From contig NZ_JAVKCQ010000140.1 of the NCBI RefSeq assembly GCF_040222615.1, positions 1-64,000 on the forward strand: a stretch of DNA of 64,000 nucleotides, in the 5' to 3' direction. The notes below the pieces were generated by a model that made no database searches, was not told the DNA's origin, and saw only the letters and a list, made by a program, of their open reading frames with translations. Below are positions 23,537 to 31,969 of this stretch, piece after piece. This DNA is from Haliea sp040222615 (lineage in GTDB: Bacteria > Pseudomonadota > Gammaproteobacteria > Pseudomonadales > Halieaceae). The number at the start of each line of letters is the position of its first letter. The first letter of the stretch is position 1. Made by a program: the position numbers and the translations under genes.

Positions 23537-26066
23537 CCGGGATCCGCACAACAGCCGCGGGGTAATCGCCGGCAAAAGCACGCTGTTCAGGATTACAGCC
23601 ATAGCGCTGCTCCTGGCGCTGGCGCCCCTGCTGGCCGGGTTTGGCTATCTGGCCCTGCTTCGGGAACCGCAGCTGGAGAGCAGGCACATCCAGACCATCA
23701 GCGCCATGGTGGCCAGGCAACAGGCGACCAGTCTCTCTACCCTGCTCCAGGACCTGGATCTCAGGCTGCAGCAGGCAGCCCGGGCGACGTCCTGGCAGCG
23801 GCAACTGGGCGAAGGCGCCGATCCGGAAGCACTCGCCGCGACCCTGCTGCCCTATTTTCCCGAGTTTTCCGAGCTGAGGCTGATACCGCTGACAGACGTG
23901 GGCACCGCCACCCTTGGCGAGGGAAACTACGGTCTGCGCAACCATATCGAGGTCGATCTGGTGCGCAGGGCTGCCACCGGCGAGGGCGGAAGACCCGAGG
24001 CCTACACTATTGACGGGGAACAGTTCACTGTCGTGGCGTTCCTCGCCCCCAACCGGACAAGAGGCGAAAGCCGCACCGCGGTCCTCTGCACGCTGCGCCA
24101 GCAGGGGCTGATCGCGCACCTGCAGACCGGCAAAGATGACCTCGGGGCAGTGGTTCTGGAACAAATGTTCGGCAATAATCGCAGCGAGCTCCTGCGCACT
24201 GGCCAGAGCGGTACAGACGGCCTGCCCTACCGCGCCGTGCAGGCAGTCCCGGACACTGCCTGGCAAGTATCTTTCACCCCCTCGGACACCCTGGTGGCAG
24301 AACTCGACGCAAGCCGGCTGCCGCTGTTGCTGGTGCTCGGCGTAATGCTGGGGGGCGTTTGCGCCGGGCTGCTCACTGTGATTCTGTGGCTGCCGCGACT
24401 GGTCGGCCGCGACGTGGCCCGGATCATCGACAGCGCCGGCCTGAAAACACGCCTGCATCTGGATATTCCCCATCTGGTACCCCTGGGACAACACCTGCGC
24501 GGCCTGCTGGCCGGGCAGACTACCGCCCCCGCAAACGATGACGCCAGACCCACACCTCCCGCCGTACTCACCGGCCACCACCTGACCAACCCCCTGTTCC
24601 AGCGCGACACCATTCTGGACTCCGAGGCCTCTGAAGACGAGGAGAGCCTGGAGCTGGAACTGGGAGAGGAAAGCGCGGAGCCAGTGACTGCAGAGCTCCT
24701 TCCACAGCATATTTTCCGGGCCTATGACATCCGCGGGAAGGCCGACAGCGAGCTGGGCGACACCGCCATAGGCCTGATCGGCAGCGCCATAGGCAGCCTC
24801 GTGACCGGGATGAATCAGGATACCCTGGTGGTGGGCTGCGACGGCCGCACGTCCAGTCCACGTATCAAGCGGGCCTTGATCCACGCCCTGCTGGATACCG
24901 GATGTCGGGTAATAGACATCGGCGTAGTCCCGACACCACTGCTGTACTATGCCACCCGCAAACTGACCAAACATTCCGGCATCATGGTTACCGGCAGCCA
25001 CAACCCGGCCGCAGACAACGGGCTCAAGATCGTCCTTGACCACTACAGTGTCGCCGGTGGCCTGATACAGCAAATCCGGGAGAGAGCGCTGGCGGGAGAT
25101 TTCAGCGAGGGCCAGGGCAGCCTGTCCCAGGCGGACCCGCTGCCCGACTATCTGGATGAAGTGGTCGGAGACATCGCCCTGACCCTGCCCCTGAAACTTG
25201 TGATTGACGCCGGCAACGGCGCTACCAGCGAGCTGGCGCCGCGCCTCTTCTCCGAGTTGGGCTGCGAGGTTGTGCCGCTGTTTTGCGATATCGACGGTGA
25301 CTTTCCCAACCGCTCGCCCGATACCAGCAGGGAAGACAACCTCGGCGCCCTGGTAACCACAGTCGTGCGCGAGAAAGCCGATCTGGGCATCGCTTTCGAC
25401 GGCGATGGTGACCGGCTGGCGGTGGTCACCAGCTCCGGTCAGATACTGCGTACAGACCAGCTGATGATGCTCTATGTGCAGGACGTCGTCTCCCGACATC
25501 CGGGAACTGATGTCGTCTTCGACATCAAGTGCAGCCGCAATCTGTCCCGGTTGGTGGTAGACCACGGCGGCCGCCCGGTCCTGTCGAAAACCGGGCACGC
25601 CTTCATGAAAGAAAAAATGGTGGAGACCGGCGCCCTGTTGGGCGGCGAGTTTTCCGGGCATATATTTTTCGGCGAGCGCTGGTACGGGTTTGACGACGGC
25701 CTGTACGCAGCGGCCAGACTGGTGGAAATCATCAGTAACCAGGGCGACTCCCTGGATCAGTTGATGAGTGTGTTCCCGCAAACTGCCAATACGCCCGAGA
25801 TCCTGATTCCAGTGCCCGAGGCGACCAAGTTCGCACTGATAGAAAAATTCATCGAGAACGCCAGTTTCCCCGAGGGCAAGACCAACACCCTGGACGGCTT
25901 GCGGGTCGATTTCAGTGACGGCTGGGGCCTGATACGGGCTTCCAATACCTCCCCCGCACTGACCGCACGGTTTGAGGCCTCCTCACCCGAGCAGTTGCAA
26001 CTTATCATGGACACTTTCCGGGTCCAGCTCGCGGCGATTGCCCCGGGCCTCGAAATCCCCGACTGA
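23529..26066 (+). CDS. algC: Phosphomannomutase/phosphoglucomutase with N-terminal membrane-anchored sensor-like extension
   Basis: 845 residues. Residues 1-390 hold two membrane helices (about 19-43 and 264-289) enclosing a periplasmic domain of about 220 residues, then an acidic linker (DSEASEDEESLELELGEESAE). Residues 392-845 are an alpha-D-phosphohexomutase: FRAYDIRGKA, phospho-Ser at about 490 in VTGSHNP, metal loop FDGDGDR, sugar loop GGEFSGH, phosphate loop near SNTSPALTARFE. It makes Man-1-P and Glc-1-P for LPS and exopolysaccharide. Extended forms occur in other gammaproteobacteria. GTG start overlaps coaBC. Confidence 0.9.
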   Translation: MTDRDPHNSRGVIAGKSTLFRITAIALLLALAPLLAGFGYLALLREPQLESRHIQTISAMVARQQATSLSTLLQDLDLRLQQAARATSWQRQLGEGADPEALAATLLPYFPEFSELRLIPLTDVGTATLGEGNYGLRNHIEVDLVRRAATGEGGRPEAYTIDGEQFTVVAFLAPNRTRGESRTAVLCTLRQQGLIAHLQTGKDDLGAVVLEQMFGNNRSELLRTGQSGTDGLPYRAVQAVPDTAWQVSFTPSDTLVAELDASRLPLLLVLGVMLGGVCAGLLTVILWLPRLVGRDVARIIDSAGLKTRLHLDIPHLVPLGQHLRGLLAGQTTAPANDDARPTPPAVLTGHHLTNPLFQRDTILDSEASEDEESLELELGEESAEPVTAELLPQHIFRAYDIRGKADSELGDTAIGLIGSAIGSLVTGMNQDTLVVGCDGRTSSPRIKRALIHALLDTGCRVIDIGVVPTPLLYYATRKLTKHSGIMVTGSHNPAADNGLKIVLDHYSVAGGLIQQIRERALAGDFSEGQGSLSQADPLPDYLDEVVGDIALTLPLKLVIDAGNGATSELAPRLFSELGCEVVPLFCDIDGDFPNRSPDTSREDNLGALVTTVVREKADLGIAFDGDGDRLAVVTSSGQILRTDQLMMLYVQDVVSRHPGTDVVFDIKCSRNLSRLVVDHGGRPVLSKTGHAFMKEKMVETGALLGGEFSGHIFFGERWYGFDDGLYAAARLVEIISNQGDSLDQLMSVFPQTANTPEILIPVPEATKFALIEKFIENASFPEGKTNTLDGLRVDFSDGWGLIRASNTSPALTARFEASSPEQLQLIMDTFRVQLAAIAPGLEIPD

Positions 26067-26105
26067 TCTCATTTACCCGGGCGCAAGCCCTGTGCAGGAA
26101 CCGTT

Positions 26106-27008
26106 ATGTCACTCGATCGCGAATCGGCCATGAATATCGCCAGGGTATTGACCGAAGCCCTGCCCTACATCCAGCGTTTCACCGGCAAGACCATTGTGGT
26201 CAAGTTCGGCGGCAATGCCATGGTGGACCCCCTGCTGCACGAGAGCTTCGCTCGCGATGTGGTGCTGATGAAACTTGTCGGCATGAACCCGGTGGTGGTG
26301 CACGGTGGCGGCCCGCAGATCGGCGAGCTGTTGAAGAAGCTCAACATCCACACCGAGTTCGTGAACGGCATGCGGGTAACCGACAGCGAAACCATGGACG
26401 TGGTGGAGATGGTGCTGGGCGGCAGTGTCAACAAGGAGATCGTCTCCTCCATCAGCCGCGCCGGCGGCAAAGCCATTGGTGTTACCGGGAAGGATGGCCA
26501 GCTGATCCGCGCCCGCAAGCTGCGGGTCAACCGCTACAGCCCGGAGCTGGGCGCTTCTGAAATTGTCGATATCGGTCACGTTGGGGAAGTTGAGCAAATC
26601 GACACCGAAGTGCTGCAGGTCATCCTTGGCAGCCATTTCATTCCGGTTATTGCACCGATCGGCGTTGATCGGGAGGGGAACACCTACAATATCAACGCAG
26701 ATCTTGTGGCGGGGAAAATCGCCCAGGTAATCCGTGCCGAGAAGCTCATGTTGCTGACCAACGTCTCCGGTCTACTGGACAAGGACGGCAATATCCTTAC
26801 CGGCCTCAGCACCGGGCAGGTGGACGGGCTGATTGCCGACGGCACCATCAGCGGCGGCATGCTACCCAAGATCGGCTGTGCCCTGGATGCGGTAAAGTCC
26901 GGGGTTGCCAGTGCCCATATTATCGACGGCAGGGTACCCCACGCCGTTTTGCTGGAAATCTTTACCGACATCGGAATAGGGACCCTGATTACCAGCCGCC
27001 CGGGTTGA
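26106..27008 (+). CDS. argB: Acetylglutamate kinase
   Basis: Second step of arginine synthesis, phosphorylating N-acetylglutamate. 300 residues: VVKFGGNAM, VVVHGGGPQIGELL, VNGMRVTD, YNINADLVAGKIAQ and the C-terminal GGMLPKIGCALDAV; the N-terminal helix (NIARVLTEALPYIQRF) is the type found in arginine-inhibited hexameric enzymes, so feedback control is likely. ATG at 26106, preceded by CAGGAACCGTT. The algC-argB order matches Pseudomonas. Confidence 0.97.
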   Translation: MSLDRESAMNIARVLTEALPYIQRFTGKTIVVKFGGNAMVDPLLHESFARDVVLMKLVGMNPVVVHGGGPQIGELLKKLNIHTEFVNGMRVTDSETMDVVEMVLGGSVNKEIVSSISRAGGKAIGVTGKDGQLIRARKLRVNRYSPELGASEIVDIGHVGEVEQIDTEVLQVILGSHFIPVIAPIGVDREGNTYNINADLVAGKIAQVIRAEKLMLLTNVSGLLDKDGNILTGLSTGQVDGLIADGTISGGMLPKIGCALDAVKSGVASAHIIDGRVPHAVLLEIFTDIGIGTLITSRPG

Positions 27009-27101
27009 GGCCGCAAAAAAGCCCCGCCGTCGGCCCGGAGTTATTGCAGGACCGCCGGTGAGCCGCTAGCATTATCGAATCCTCTGCCGATCGTGAGCGT
27101 C

Positions 27102-27743
27102 ATGCCGCCAAAAAAGTCCCAACGCCGCCAGCAGATCCTGGAAGCGCTTGCCCAGATGCTGGAGGCCGGCCCCGGCACCCGCATCACCACCGCAGGGCTG
27201 GCGCGCCAGGTGGGTGTCTCGGAAGCTGCGCTGTACCGACACTTTCCCAGCAAGGGCAAGATGTTTGAGGGACTCATCGAATTCATTGAGGACACCCTGT
27301 TCTCCCGCATCAGCATCATCCTCAACGAAGAACCCGGCGCCGCTGCGCGCTGTGCCAAACTGCTGCTGCTGCTGCTGGCGTTCACCGAGCGCAATCCGGG
27401 TATCACGCGCATTCTGACCGGCGACGCCCTGACGGGTGAGACCGGGCGCCTCCATCAGCGAGTCGTGCAGTTGTTCGACCGTTACGAAACCCAATTAAAG
27501 CAGGTGCTGAGGGAGGCGGAGTTGCGCGAGGGCCTGCGACCGGTGATCCCCCTCGGAGCGGCAGCCAATCTGCTCATGGCAACCGCCGAGGGGCGGATAG
27601 CCCAGTTCGTGCGCAGCGGTTTTACCCGCTCTCCCACTGCGAACTGGCAGGAACAGTGGGATCTGGTGATGGACGGCTTCTTCCGCCAGGTCGTTACCAG
27701 CCCGGCCGCAGGGCAGTCAGGGTCACTGCTGGGACAAGCCTAG
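27102..27743 (+). CDS. slmA: Nucleoid occlusion factor SlmA (TetR family)
   Basis: Binds specific chromosomal sites and blocks FtsZ ring assembly over the nucleoid. 213 residues: N-terminal TetR helix-turn-helix with RITTAGLARQVGVSEAALYRHFPSKGKMFEGLIEFIED, identical in layout to E. coli SlmA, then the alpha-helical dimer domain with ERNPGITRILTGDALTGE. ATG at 27102 chosen; an in-frame GTG at 27093 adds three residues. Its TAG stop shares CTAG with the convergent gene at 27740. Confidence 0.93.
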   Translation: MPPKKSQRRQQILEALAQMLEAGPGTRITTAGLARQVGVSEAALYRHFPSKGKMFEGLIEFIEDTLFSRISIILNEEPGAAARCAKLLLLLLAFTERNPGITRILTGDALTGETGRLHQRVVQLFDRYETQLKQVLREAELREGLRPVIPLGAAANLLMATAEGRIAQFVRSGFTRSPTANWQEQWDLVMDGFFRQVVTSPAAGQSGSLLGQA

Positions 27744-28429
27744 TTCTCCTCCCCGGTGTCGGTGCCGGTATCGGTGTCCTCTGCGTTCTCTACAACAGGT
27801 GGCCCCCCCCGCAGCTGCACATTTTCCTGTAGCAGCAAGAAATGCTCGATATCGGCGGCAAAGCTCGCCTCTGCCTCCTCCAGGTCGCCTCTGCGCTCTG
27901 CAATCTGCCGCTCAGTGGAAACCACTTTCCTCTGCAACTCGGCAATGGTTTTCAGTAGCTGCGGATCCACCTCCGTGCCGCGGCGCTCAAGATCAGCCGC
28001 CTGGGCCTGGTATTTTTGAATCTGCTGGCTATACCCTCGACGATTGCTCTCCAGGATATTCAACCGCATGCGCAGGTCGCCGAGGGACCGGTCCCGGGCC
28101 GCCTCTATATCCGGCACTGTGCTATAGCGCAGCAGCAGGGCCTTGTCGTACCGGCGCAACCGCGCCTCCTCTTCAGCCGAGATGAAGCTGCCATCGGCCA
28201 GTTCCTCCGCCGTCGGCGTTCGCGGTACTACCCGCAGGACCACGCCGCGAAGGTTGAGGACCTCGTAGCCTCCGGCAACGTACTCGGGAGGCACCTGATA
28301 GTCGACAACGACGACCCCGTCCGAGTTGATATAGCGGTACAGCTCCTTGCCCTGGGCATGCGCGAAAAGGGCATGACCCGACAGAAGAAGCGCCAGAGTT
28401 GGGTATAGCAAATATCGCGTTGCAGTCAT
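27740..28429 (-). CDS. DUF4124-domain exported coiled-coil protein
   Basis: 229 residues with a signal peptide (MTATRYLLYPTLALLLSGHALFAHAQ), a DUF4124-type segment at the mature N-terminus (GKELYRYINSDGVVVVDYQVPPEYVAGGYEVLN), then a long charged helical region from about 85 to 205 likely to form a coiled coil, and a low-complexity acidic tail (EDTDTGTDTGEEN). Function unknown; probably periplasmic. It lies 36 bases downstream of pyrE on the same strand, and convergent with slmA, sharing a CTAG stop. Confidence 0.78.
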   Translation of the reverse strand: MTATRYLLYPTLALLLSGHALFAHAQGKELYRYINSDGVVVVDYQVPPEYVAGGYEVLNLRGVVLRVVPRTPTAEELADGSFISAEEEARLRRYDKALLLRYSTVPDIEAARDRSLGDLRMRLNILESNRRGYSQQIQKYQAQAADLERRGTEVDPQLLKTIAELQRKVVSTERQIAERRGDLEEAEASFAADIEHFLLLQENVQLRGGPPVVENAEDTDTGTDTGEEN

Positions 28430-28465
28430 GTTCCCAATATAGAGCCTGCCACATGGGCAAACAAG

Positions 28466-29110
28466 TCACACCCCATAGCGCAGACGATAGCTGCGCATGG
28501 CGGCCAGCGCCTCCGCGTGATCGTCCCCGGCAGCTTCGAGGTAGGCGATGATGTGGTTCATCTCAATGATGCTGAGGACCGGTATACCGAACTCCGCTTC
28601 GATTTCCTGGATTGCCGACAACTCCCCGGCACCGCGCTCCTGCCGGTTGAGACCAATGGCCACCCCGGCGAGACTGGCGCCGGCGGCCTCGATCATGGCG
28701 ATGACCTCACGGACTGCGGTACCGGCGGTAATGACATCGTCAATCACCAGTACCCGTCCGCGGAGGGGAGCCCCCACCAGGACGCCGCCCTCGCCGTGGG
28801 TCTTGGCTTCCTTGCGATTGTAGGCGAAGGGAACGTCGCGTCCGTGCCCGTCGGCCAGGGCTATGGCGGTTGCCGCCGCCAGCGGAATACCCTTGTAGGC
28901 TGGCCCCAGGATGACGTCAAACTCGATCCCGGCGGCAACAATACTCTGGGCATAGCAACGCCCCAGCGCCGCCAGGGCGGCGCCACTGGCGAAACCGCCA
29001 GCATTGAAGAAATAGGGGCTGACGCGCCCCGATTTCAGGGTAAATTCACCAAACTTGAGCACCTCGTAACGGCGAGCCAGTTCAATGAACTCCTGCTGAT
29101 ATGTATTCAT
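28466..29110 (-). CDS. pyrE: Orotate phosphoribosyltransferase
   Basis: Transfers phosphoribosyl from PRPP to orotate in pyrimidine synthesis. 214 residues, the gammaproteobacterial length: FTLKSGRVSPYFFNAGGF, ILGPAYKGIPLA, FAYNRKEAKTHGEGG and the PRPP loop RVLVIDDVITAGTAVREV. Divergent from the crc-like gene, as in Pseudomonas. A possible -10 CATAAT lies in the divergent gap on the minus strand, without a clear -35. Confidence 0.97.
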   Translation of the reverse strand: MNTYQQEFIELARRYEVLKFGEFTLKSGRVSPYFFNAGGFASGAALAALGRCYAQSIVAAGIEFDVILGPAYKGIPLAAATAIALADGHGRDVPFAYNRKEAKTHGEGGVLVGAPLRGRVLVIDDVITAGTAVREVIAMIEAAGASLAGVAIGLNRQERGAGELSAIQEIEAEFGIPVLSIIEMNHIIAYLEAAGDDHAEALAAMRSYRLRYGV

Positions 29111-29237
29111 GCGCTAATCCGGTGCAGGGTAAAAGCTGCGAAATGAGGGGATAGGGGTTATGATTCCGCAGCAGCGCCGCTATTATGGGCGGCTGCGGTT
29201 GTTCGCCGCCATCAACCGGCGTCCGACTTGTCCAATT

Positions 29238-29243
29238 TATGAT
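29238..29243 (+). promoter_or_regulatory. Possible -10 of the crc-like gene
   Basis: TATGAT lies 28 bases upstream of the ATG at 29271 in the pyrE/crc divergent gap (29111-29270). No strong -35 is found at 16-18 bases, so this is a weak call. The rest of the gap contains no open frame with support. Confidence 0.3.
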
Positions 29244-29270
29244 ACACGCTCTCTCTGCAAGGGGCCACGC

Positions 29271-30035
29271 ATGAGGATCATCAGTTTCAGTGCCGACGGC
29301 ATCCAGCACGCCGCCAGCAATGGTTTTTATGACTGGCTGAGCGAGCAGGACGCGGACTTCGTCTGTATCCAGGATCTGCGCTGCACAGAGTATGACCTGC
29401 GCGACGACCTGTACTTCCCGCGGGAATACAACGCCTACTTTTTCGACCATATGGACGGCAAAACCGACGGCGTGGCCATCTACTGCCGCAAGCTGCCCAA
29501 GGCCATCATGACCGGCCTCGGTTTCGCGGACTTTGACATGGAAGGCCGCTATATCCAGGCCGACTATGAAAACCTGAGCGTGGGTTGCCTGCTGGCGCCC
29601 TACGCAGAACCCGGCAACGCCGAACAGCTGCGGCGCAAGACCGAATTCTACGGCTTGCTGCAGCATCACCTGCAGAAAATCCGCAACAAGCGCAGGGAGT
29701 TCATTATCTGCGGCAACTGGCATATCGCCCACACCGCGGCCGACGTGCAGGATACCGAGCGCAACAGCAACACACCCGGTTTCCTGGCGGAAGAGCGGCA
29801 ATGGATGGACGAGCTGGTCGAGTCCGGCTATGTAGATGCTTTCCGGGAAATCAATTCCGATAGCGACGAGTTCAGCTGGTGGCCGGACGGTGAGCCCGGC
29901 GAGAACGGCTGGCGTACCGACTTCCAGGTCGTGTCCAAGGGGCTGAAGTACGCTGTGGATTATGGCGCGCTCTACAAGGCGCGGGTGTTTTCCAGTCACG
30001 CGCCGGTGATCATGGACTACGATATCGAGGTCTGA
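29271..30035 (+). CDS. crc: Crc-like protein (degenerate exonuclease III family)
   Basis: 254 residues of the endonuclease/exonuclease/phosphatase fold, MRIISFSADGIQ onward. Compared with E. coli exonuclease III, several active-site residues are replaced: Asn7 is Ser, Glu34 is Asp (CIQDLR), the GDMN motif is GNWH so Asp151 and Asn153 are lost, and the SDHAP motif is SSHAP. Such loss is typical of Pseudomonas Crc, which works with Hfq as a translational catabolite repressor rather than a nuclease. FSWWPDGE and the position opposite pyrE also match Crc. The repressor role here is inferred. Confidence 0.8.
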   Translation: MRIISFSADGIQHAASNGFYDWLSEQDADFVCIQDLRCTEYDLRDDLYFPREYNAYFFDHMDGKTDGVAIYCRKLPKAIMTGLGFADFDMEGRYIQADYENLSVGCLLAPYAEPGNAEQLRRKTEFYGLLQHHLQKIRNKRREFIICGNWHIAHTAADVQDTERNSNTPGFLAEERQWMDELVESGYVDAFREINSDSDEFSWWPDGEPGENGWRTDFQVVSKGLKYAVDYGALYKARVFSSHAPVIMDYDIEV

Positions 30036-30042
30036 CTGCGCG

Positions 30043-30118
30043 AGGGGCGGTCTGGGATTTGGGGCCAGGCGGGCAAGTAGAGGCATTGCCCACCTGGGCC
30101 CAAATCTCAGCCGCCCTT
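30043..30118. other. 76-base near-perfect hairpin between crc-like gene and rph
   Basis: Arms 30043-30076 and 30086-30118 pair almost throughout: about 31 of 33 positions pair, counting two G-U pairs, with two mismatches and one bulge, around a 9-base loop (GTAGAGGCA). It occupies most of the 100-base gap between two convergent stops. Neither strand shows a proper T-run after it. It may be a strong bidirectional terminator, an RNA-stabilising structure or a single copy of a palindromic repeat family. Confidence 0.85.
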
Positions 30119-30135
30119 TGAGCGCCGCACAAGAT

Positions 30136-30855
30136 TCAGCCCGCAAGGGCCTGTTTTTGCAGGGCAAACAGGTGGCGGATACCTGACTCCGCAAGATCCA
30201 GCATGGCGTCCATCTCGGCGCGGTGAAAGGGTTGGCCCTCAGCGGTGCCCTGGACTTCGATAAATCCGCCGTCTTCACCCATGACCACATTCATGTCGGT
30301 ATCAGCCCTGGAGTCCTCGCGGTAGTCCAGGTCCAGCACCGGTACGCACTGGAAAATTCCCGCGGACACCGAAGCCACCATCTGCAGCAGCGGTTCGGTG
30401 GTAATCAGTTTCTTGCGCTGGAGGTGGTTCAGGGCATCGACCAGGGCCACGCAGGCGCCGGTGATGGCCGCGGTGCGGGTGCCACCGTCGGCCTGGATAA
30501 CATCGCAGTCCACGGTAATGGTGTACTCGCCCAGCTTTTTCAGGTCCACGGCGGAGCGCAGGGAGCGCCCGATAAGGCGCTGGATTTCCAGTGTGCGCCC
30601 GCCCTGCTTGCCGCGGCTGGCTTCGCGATCCATACGCGAGCCGGTGGAGCGCGGCAACATGCCGTACTCGGCGGTAACCCAGCCGCTGCCGGTTCCGCGC
30701 AGGAACCGGGGTACCCCGGCATCCACCGAAGCGGTGCAGATGACTTTGGTGGCGCCGAACTCCACCAGCACAGAGCCCTCGGCGTGGCAGGTATAGTCGC
30801 GCGTCAGGGTGACGGTACGCAGGTCGGCGGGCGCGCGGCCACTGGGTCTTTGCAT
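30136..30855 (-). CDS. rph: Ribonuclease PH
   Basis: Phosphorolytic 3'-5' exoribonuclease trimming tRNA 3' ends. 239 residues beginning MQRPSGRAPADLR. Conserved pieces: GSVLVEFGATKVICTASVD, GWVTAEYGMLPRST, EIQRLIGRSLRSAVDL, TITVDCDVIQADGGTRTAAITGA and DYREDSRADTDMNVVM (phosphate and metal site). Full length, unlike the frame-shifted allele in common E. coli K-12. Divergent from yicC; a TATACT at about 30888-30893 on the minus strand may be its -10. Confidence 0.97.
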   Translation of the reverse strand: MQRPSGRAPADLRTVTLTRDYTCHAEGSVLVEFGATKVICTASVDAGVPRFLRGTGSGWVTAEYGMLPRSTGSRMDREASRGKQGGRTLEIQRLIGRSLRSAVDLKKLGEYTITVDCDVIQADGGTRTAAITGACVALVDALNHLQRKKLITTEPLLQMVASVSAGIFQCVPVLDLDYREDSRADTDMNVVMGEDGGFIEVQGTAEGQPFHRAEMDAMLDLAESGIRHLFALQKQALAG

Positions 30856-31009
30856 GGGCTGGAACTCCGGTCAGAATGGCAACGCGACAGTATACGCGAG
30901 CCATGGCCGCGCTGCAGGCCCGGGAGTGCGCTTACGGGATTGCAATCCTGTGAGCTGGCTGTGCAAACTGCTAGACTTCCCGTTCCCCCCAGCGTAGTAA
31001 GGCACCCCC

Positions 31010-31882
31010 TTGGCAGCCATTTACAGCATGACCGCCTTTGCCCGCGAGTCCCTGGAGACCGCACAGGGCGCCCTCACGGTCGAGATCCGCACCGTCAACC
31101 ACCGCTATCTGGATTGCGGCTTCAAGCTGCCGGAGTCCCTGCGCAACCTGGAGGGGAAGTTGCGCCAGCAAGCCGCCTTGAAGCTGGCCCGGGGCAAGGT
31201 GGAGTGCGCTTTCCGGCTGCAACCGCTGTCCGACCAGCTGCCGGCGCTGGAAATCAACCAGGAGCAGCTGCGGCGGGTCGTTGAGGCCGCCAGCCAGGTG
31301 ACCCGGGCACTGGGACAGGCGCAGCCGCTAAACCCGTTGGAGGTGCTGCAGTTTCCCGGCGTGTGCAGCGTTCCTGCAACAGATGAAGAAGCGCTCCAGG
31401 TCAGTGCCGCTGCCGTGTTCGAGCAGGCCCTGGATTCACTGGTCGACAATCGCGCCCGGGAGGGTGCCAAGCTGGCCACCCTGATCCGGGAGCGGCTGGC
31501 GCAGGTCGAGGAGGAAACCGCGGCCACCCGCGCACTACTGCCGGAGCTCAAGGCACAGCAGAATAGCCGCCTGCAGGCGCGGCTGGCCGAGTTGCAGGTC
31601 GAGGTCGACAGCGGGCGACTGGAGCAGGAGCTCGTCTACCTGGCCCAGAAGGCAGATGTGGACGAGGAACTGGACCGGCTGCAGACCCATGTGGAAGAGG
31701 TGCGCCGCACCCTCGACCAGGGCGGCCCCTGCGGCCGACGACTGGATTTCCTGATGCAGGAGCTGAACCGGGAGGCCAATACCCTGTCTTCCAAGTCCAT
31801 CGCCAGCAGCAGCACCCACAGCGCGGTCCAGCTCAAGGTCCTGATCGAGCAGATGCGGGAACAGATTCAGAACATTGAGTAA
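31010..31882 (+). CDS. yicC: YicC family endoribonuclease
   Basis: 290 residues: N-terminal YicC_N domain beginning MTAFARESLETAQG within the first 20 residues and VEIRTVNHRYLDCGFKLPESL, and a C-terminal DUF1732 domain with QELVYLAQKADVDEELDRLQTHVEE, GGPCGRRLDFLMQELNREANTLSSKS. Recent work on E. coli YicC assigns it RNA cleavage activity; older annotations call it a stress-induced protein. TTG at 31010 was chosen because it gives a short leader like that of E. coli; the first ATG is at 31028. gmk follows, the standard pairing. Confidence 0.92.
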   Translation: MAAIYSMTAFARESLETAQGALTVEIRTVNHRYLDCGFKLPESLRNLEGKLRQQAALKLARGKVECAFRLQPLSDQLPALEINQEQLRRVVEAASQVTRALGQAQPLNPLEVLQFPGVCSVPATDEEALQVSAAAVFEQALDSLVDNRAREGAKLATLIRERLAQVEEETAATRALLPELKAQQNSRLQARLAELQVEVDSGRLEQELVYLAQKADVDEELDRLQTHVEEVRRTLDQGGPCGRRLDFLMQELNREANTLSSKSIASSSTHSAVQLKVLIEQMREQIQNIE

Positions 31883-31969
31883 CGGGGGAGCAACACTGCT
31901 TGCCCCAAGGCCCGCGTCACTGTGTAAAATGCCCCCCAGTACACATCCGGAATAGGACAGCCCCAGATC

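Noticed and set aside
23403..25781. A 790-codon minus-strand open frame opposite algC
   Set aside because: Same reason: it mirrors the codon pattern of algC, has no family match and no plausible ribosome site.
27010..27050. Possible terminator after argB (A-run and GC-rich stretch)
   Set aside because: The T-run would be on the minus strand, where no gene ends, and the stem is only about five imperfect pairs.
30937..30948. Perfect 12-base palindrome GGATTGCAATCC between rph and yicC
   Set aside because: Single copy, no matching second site or known operator; it may be a regulator site but nothing else supports it.
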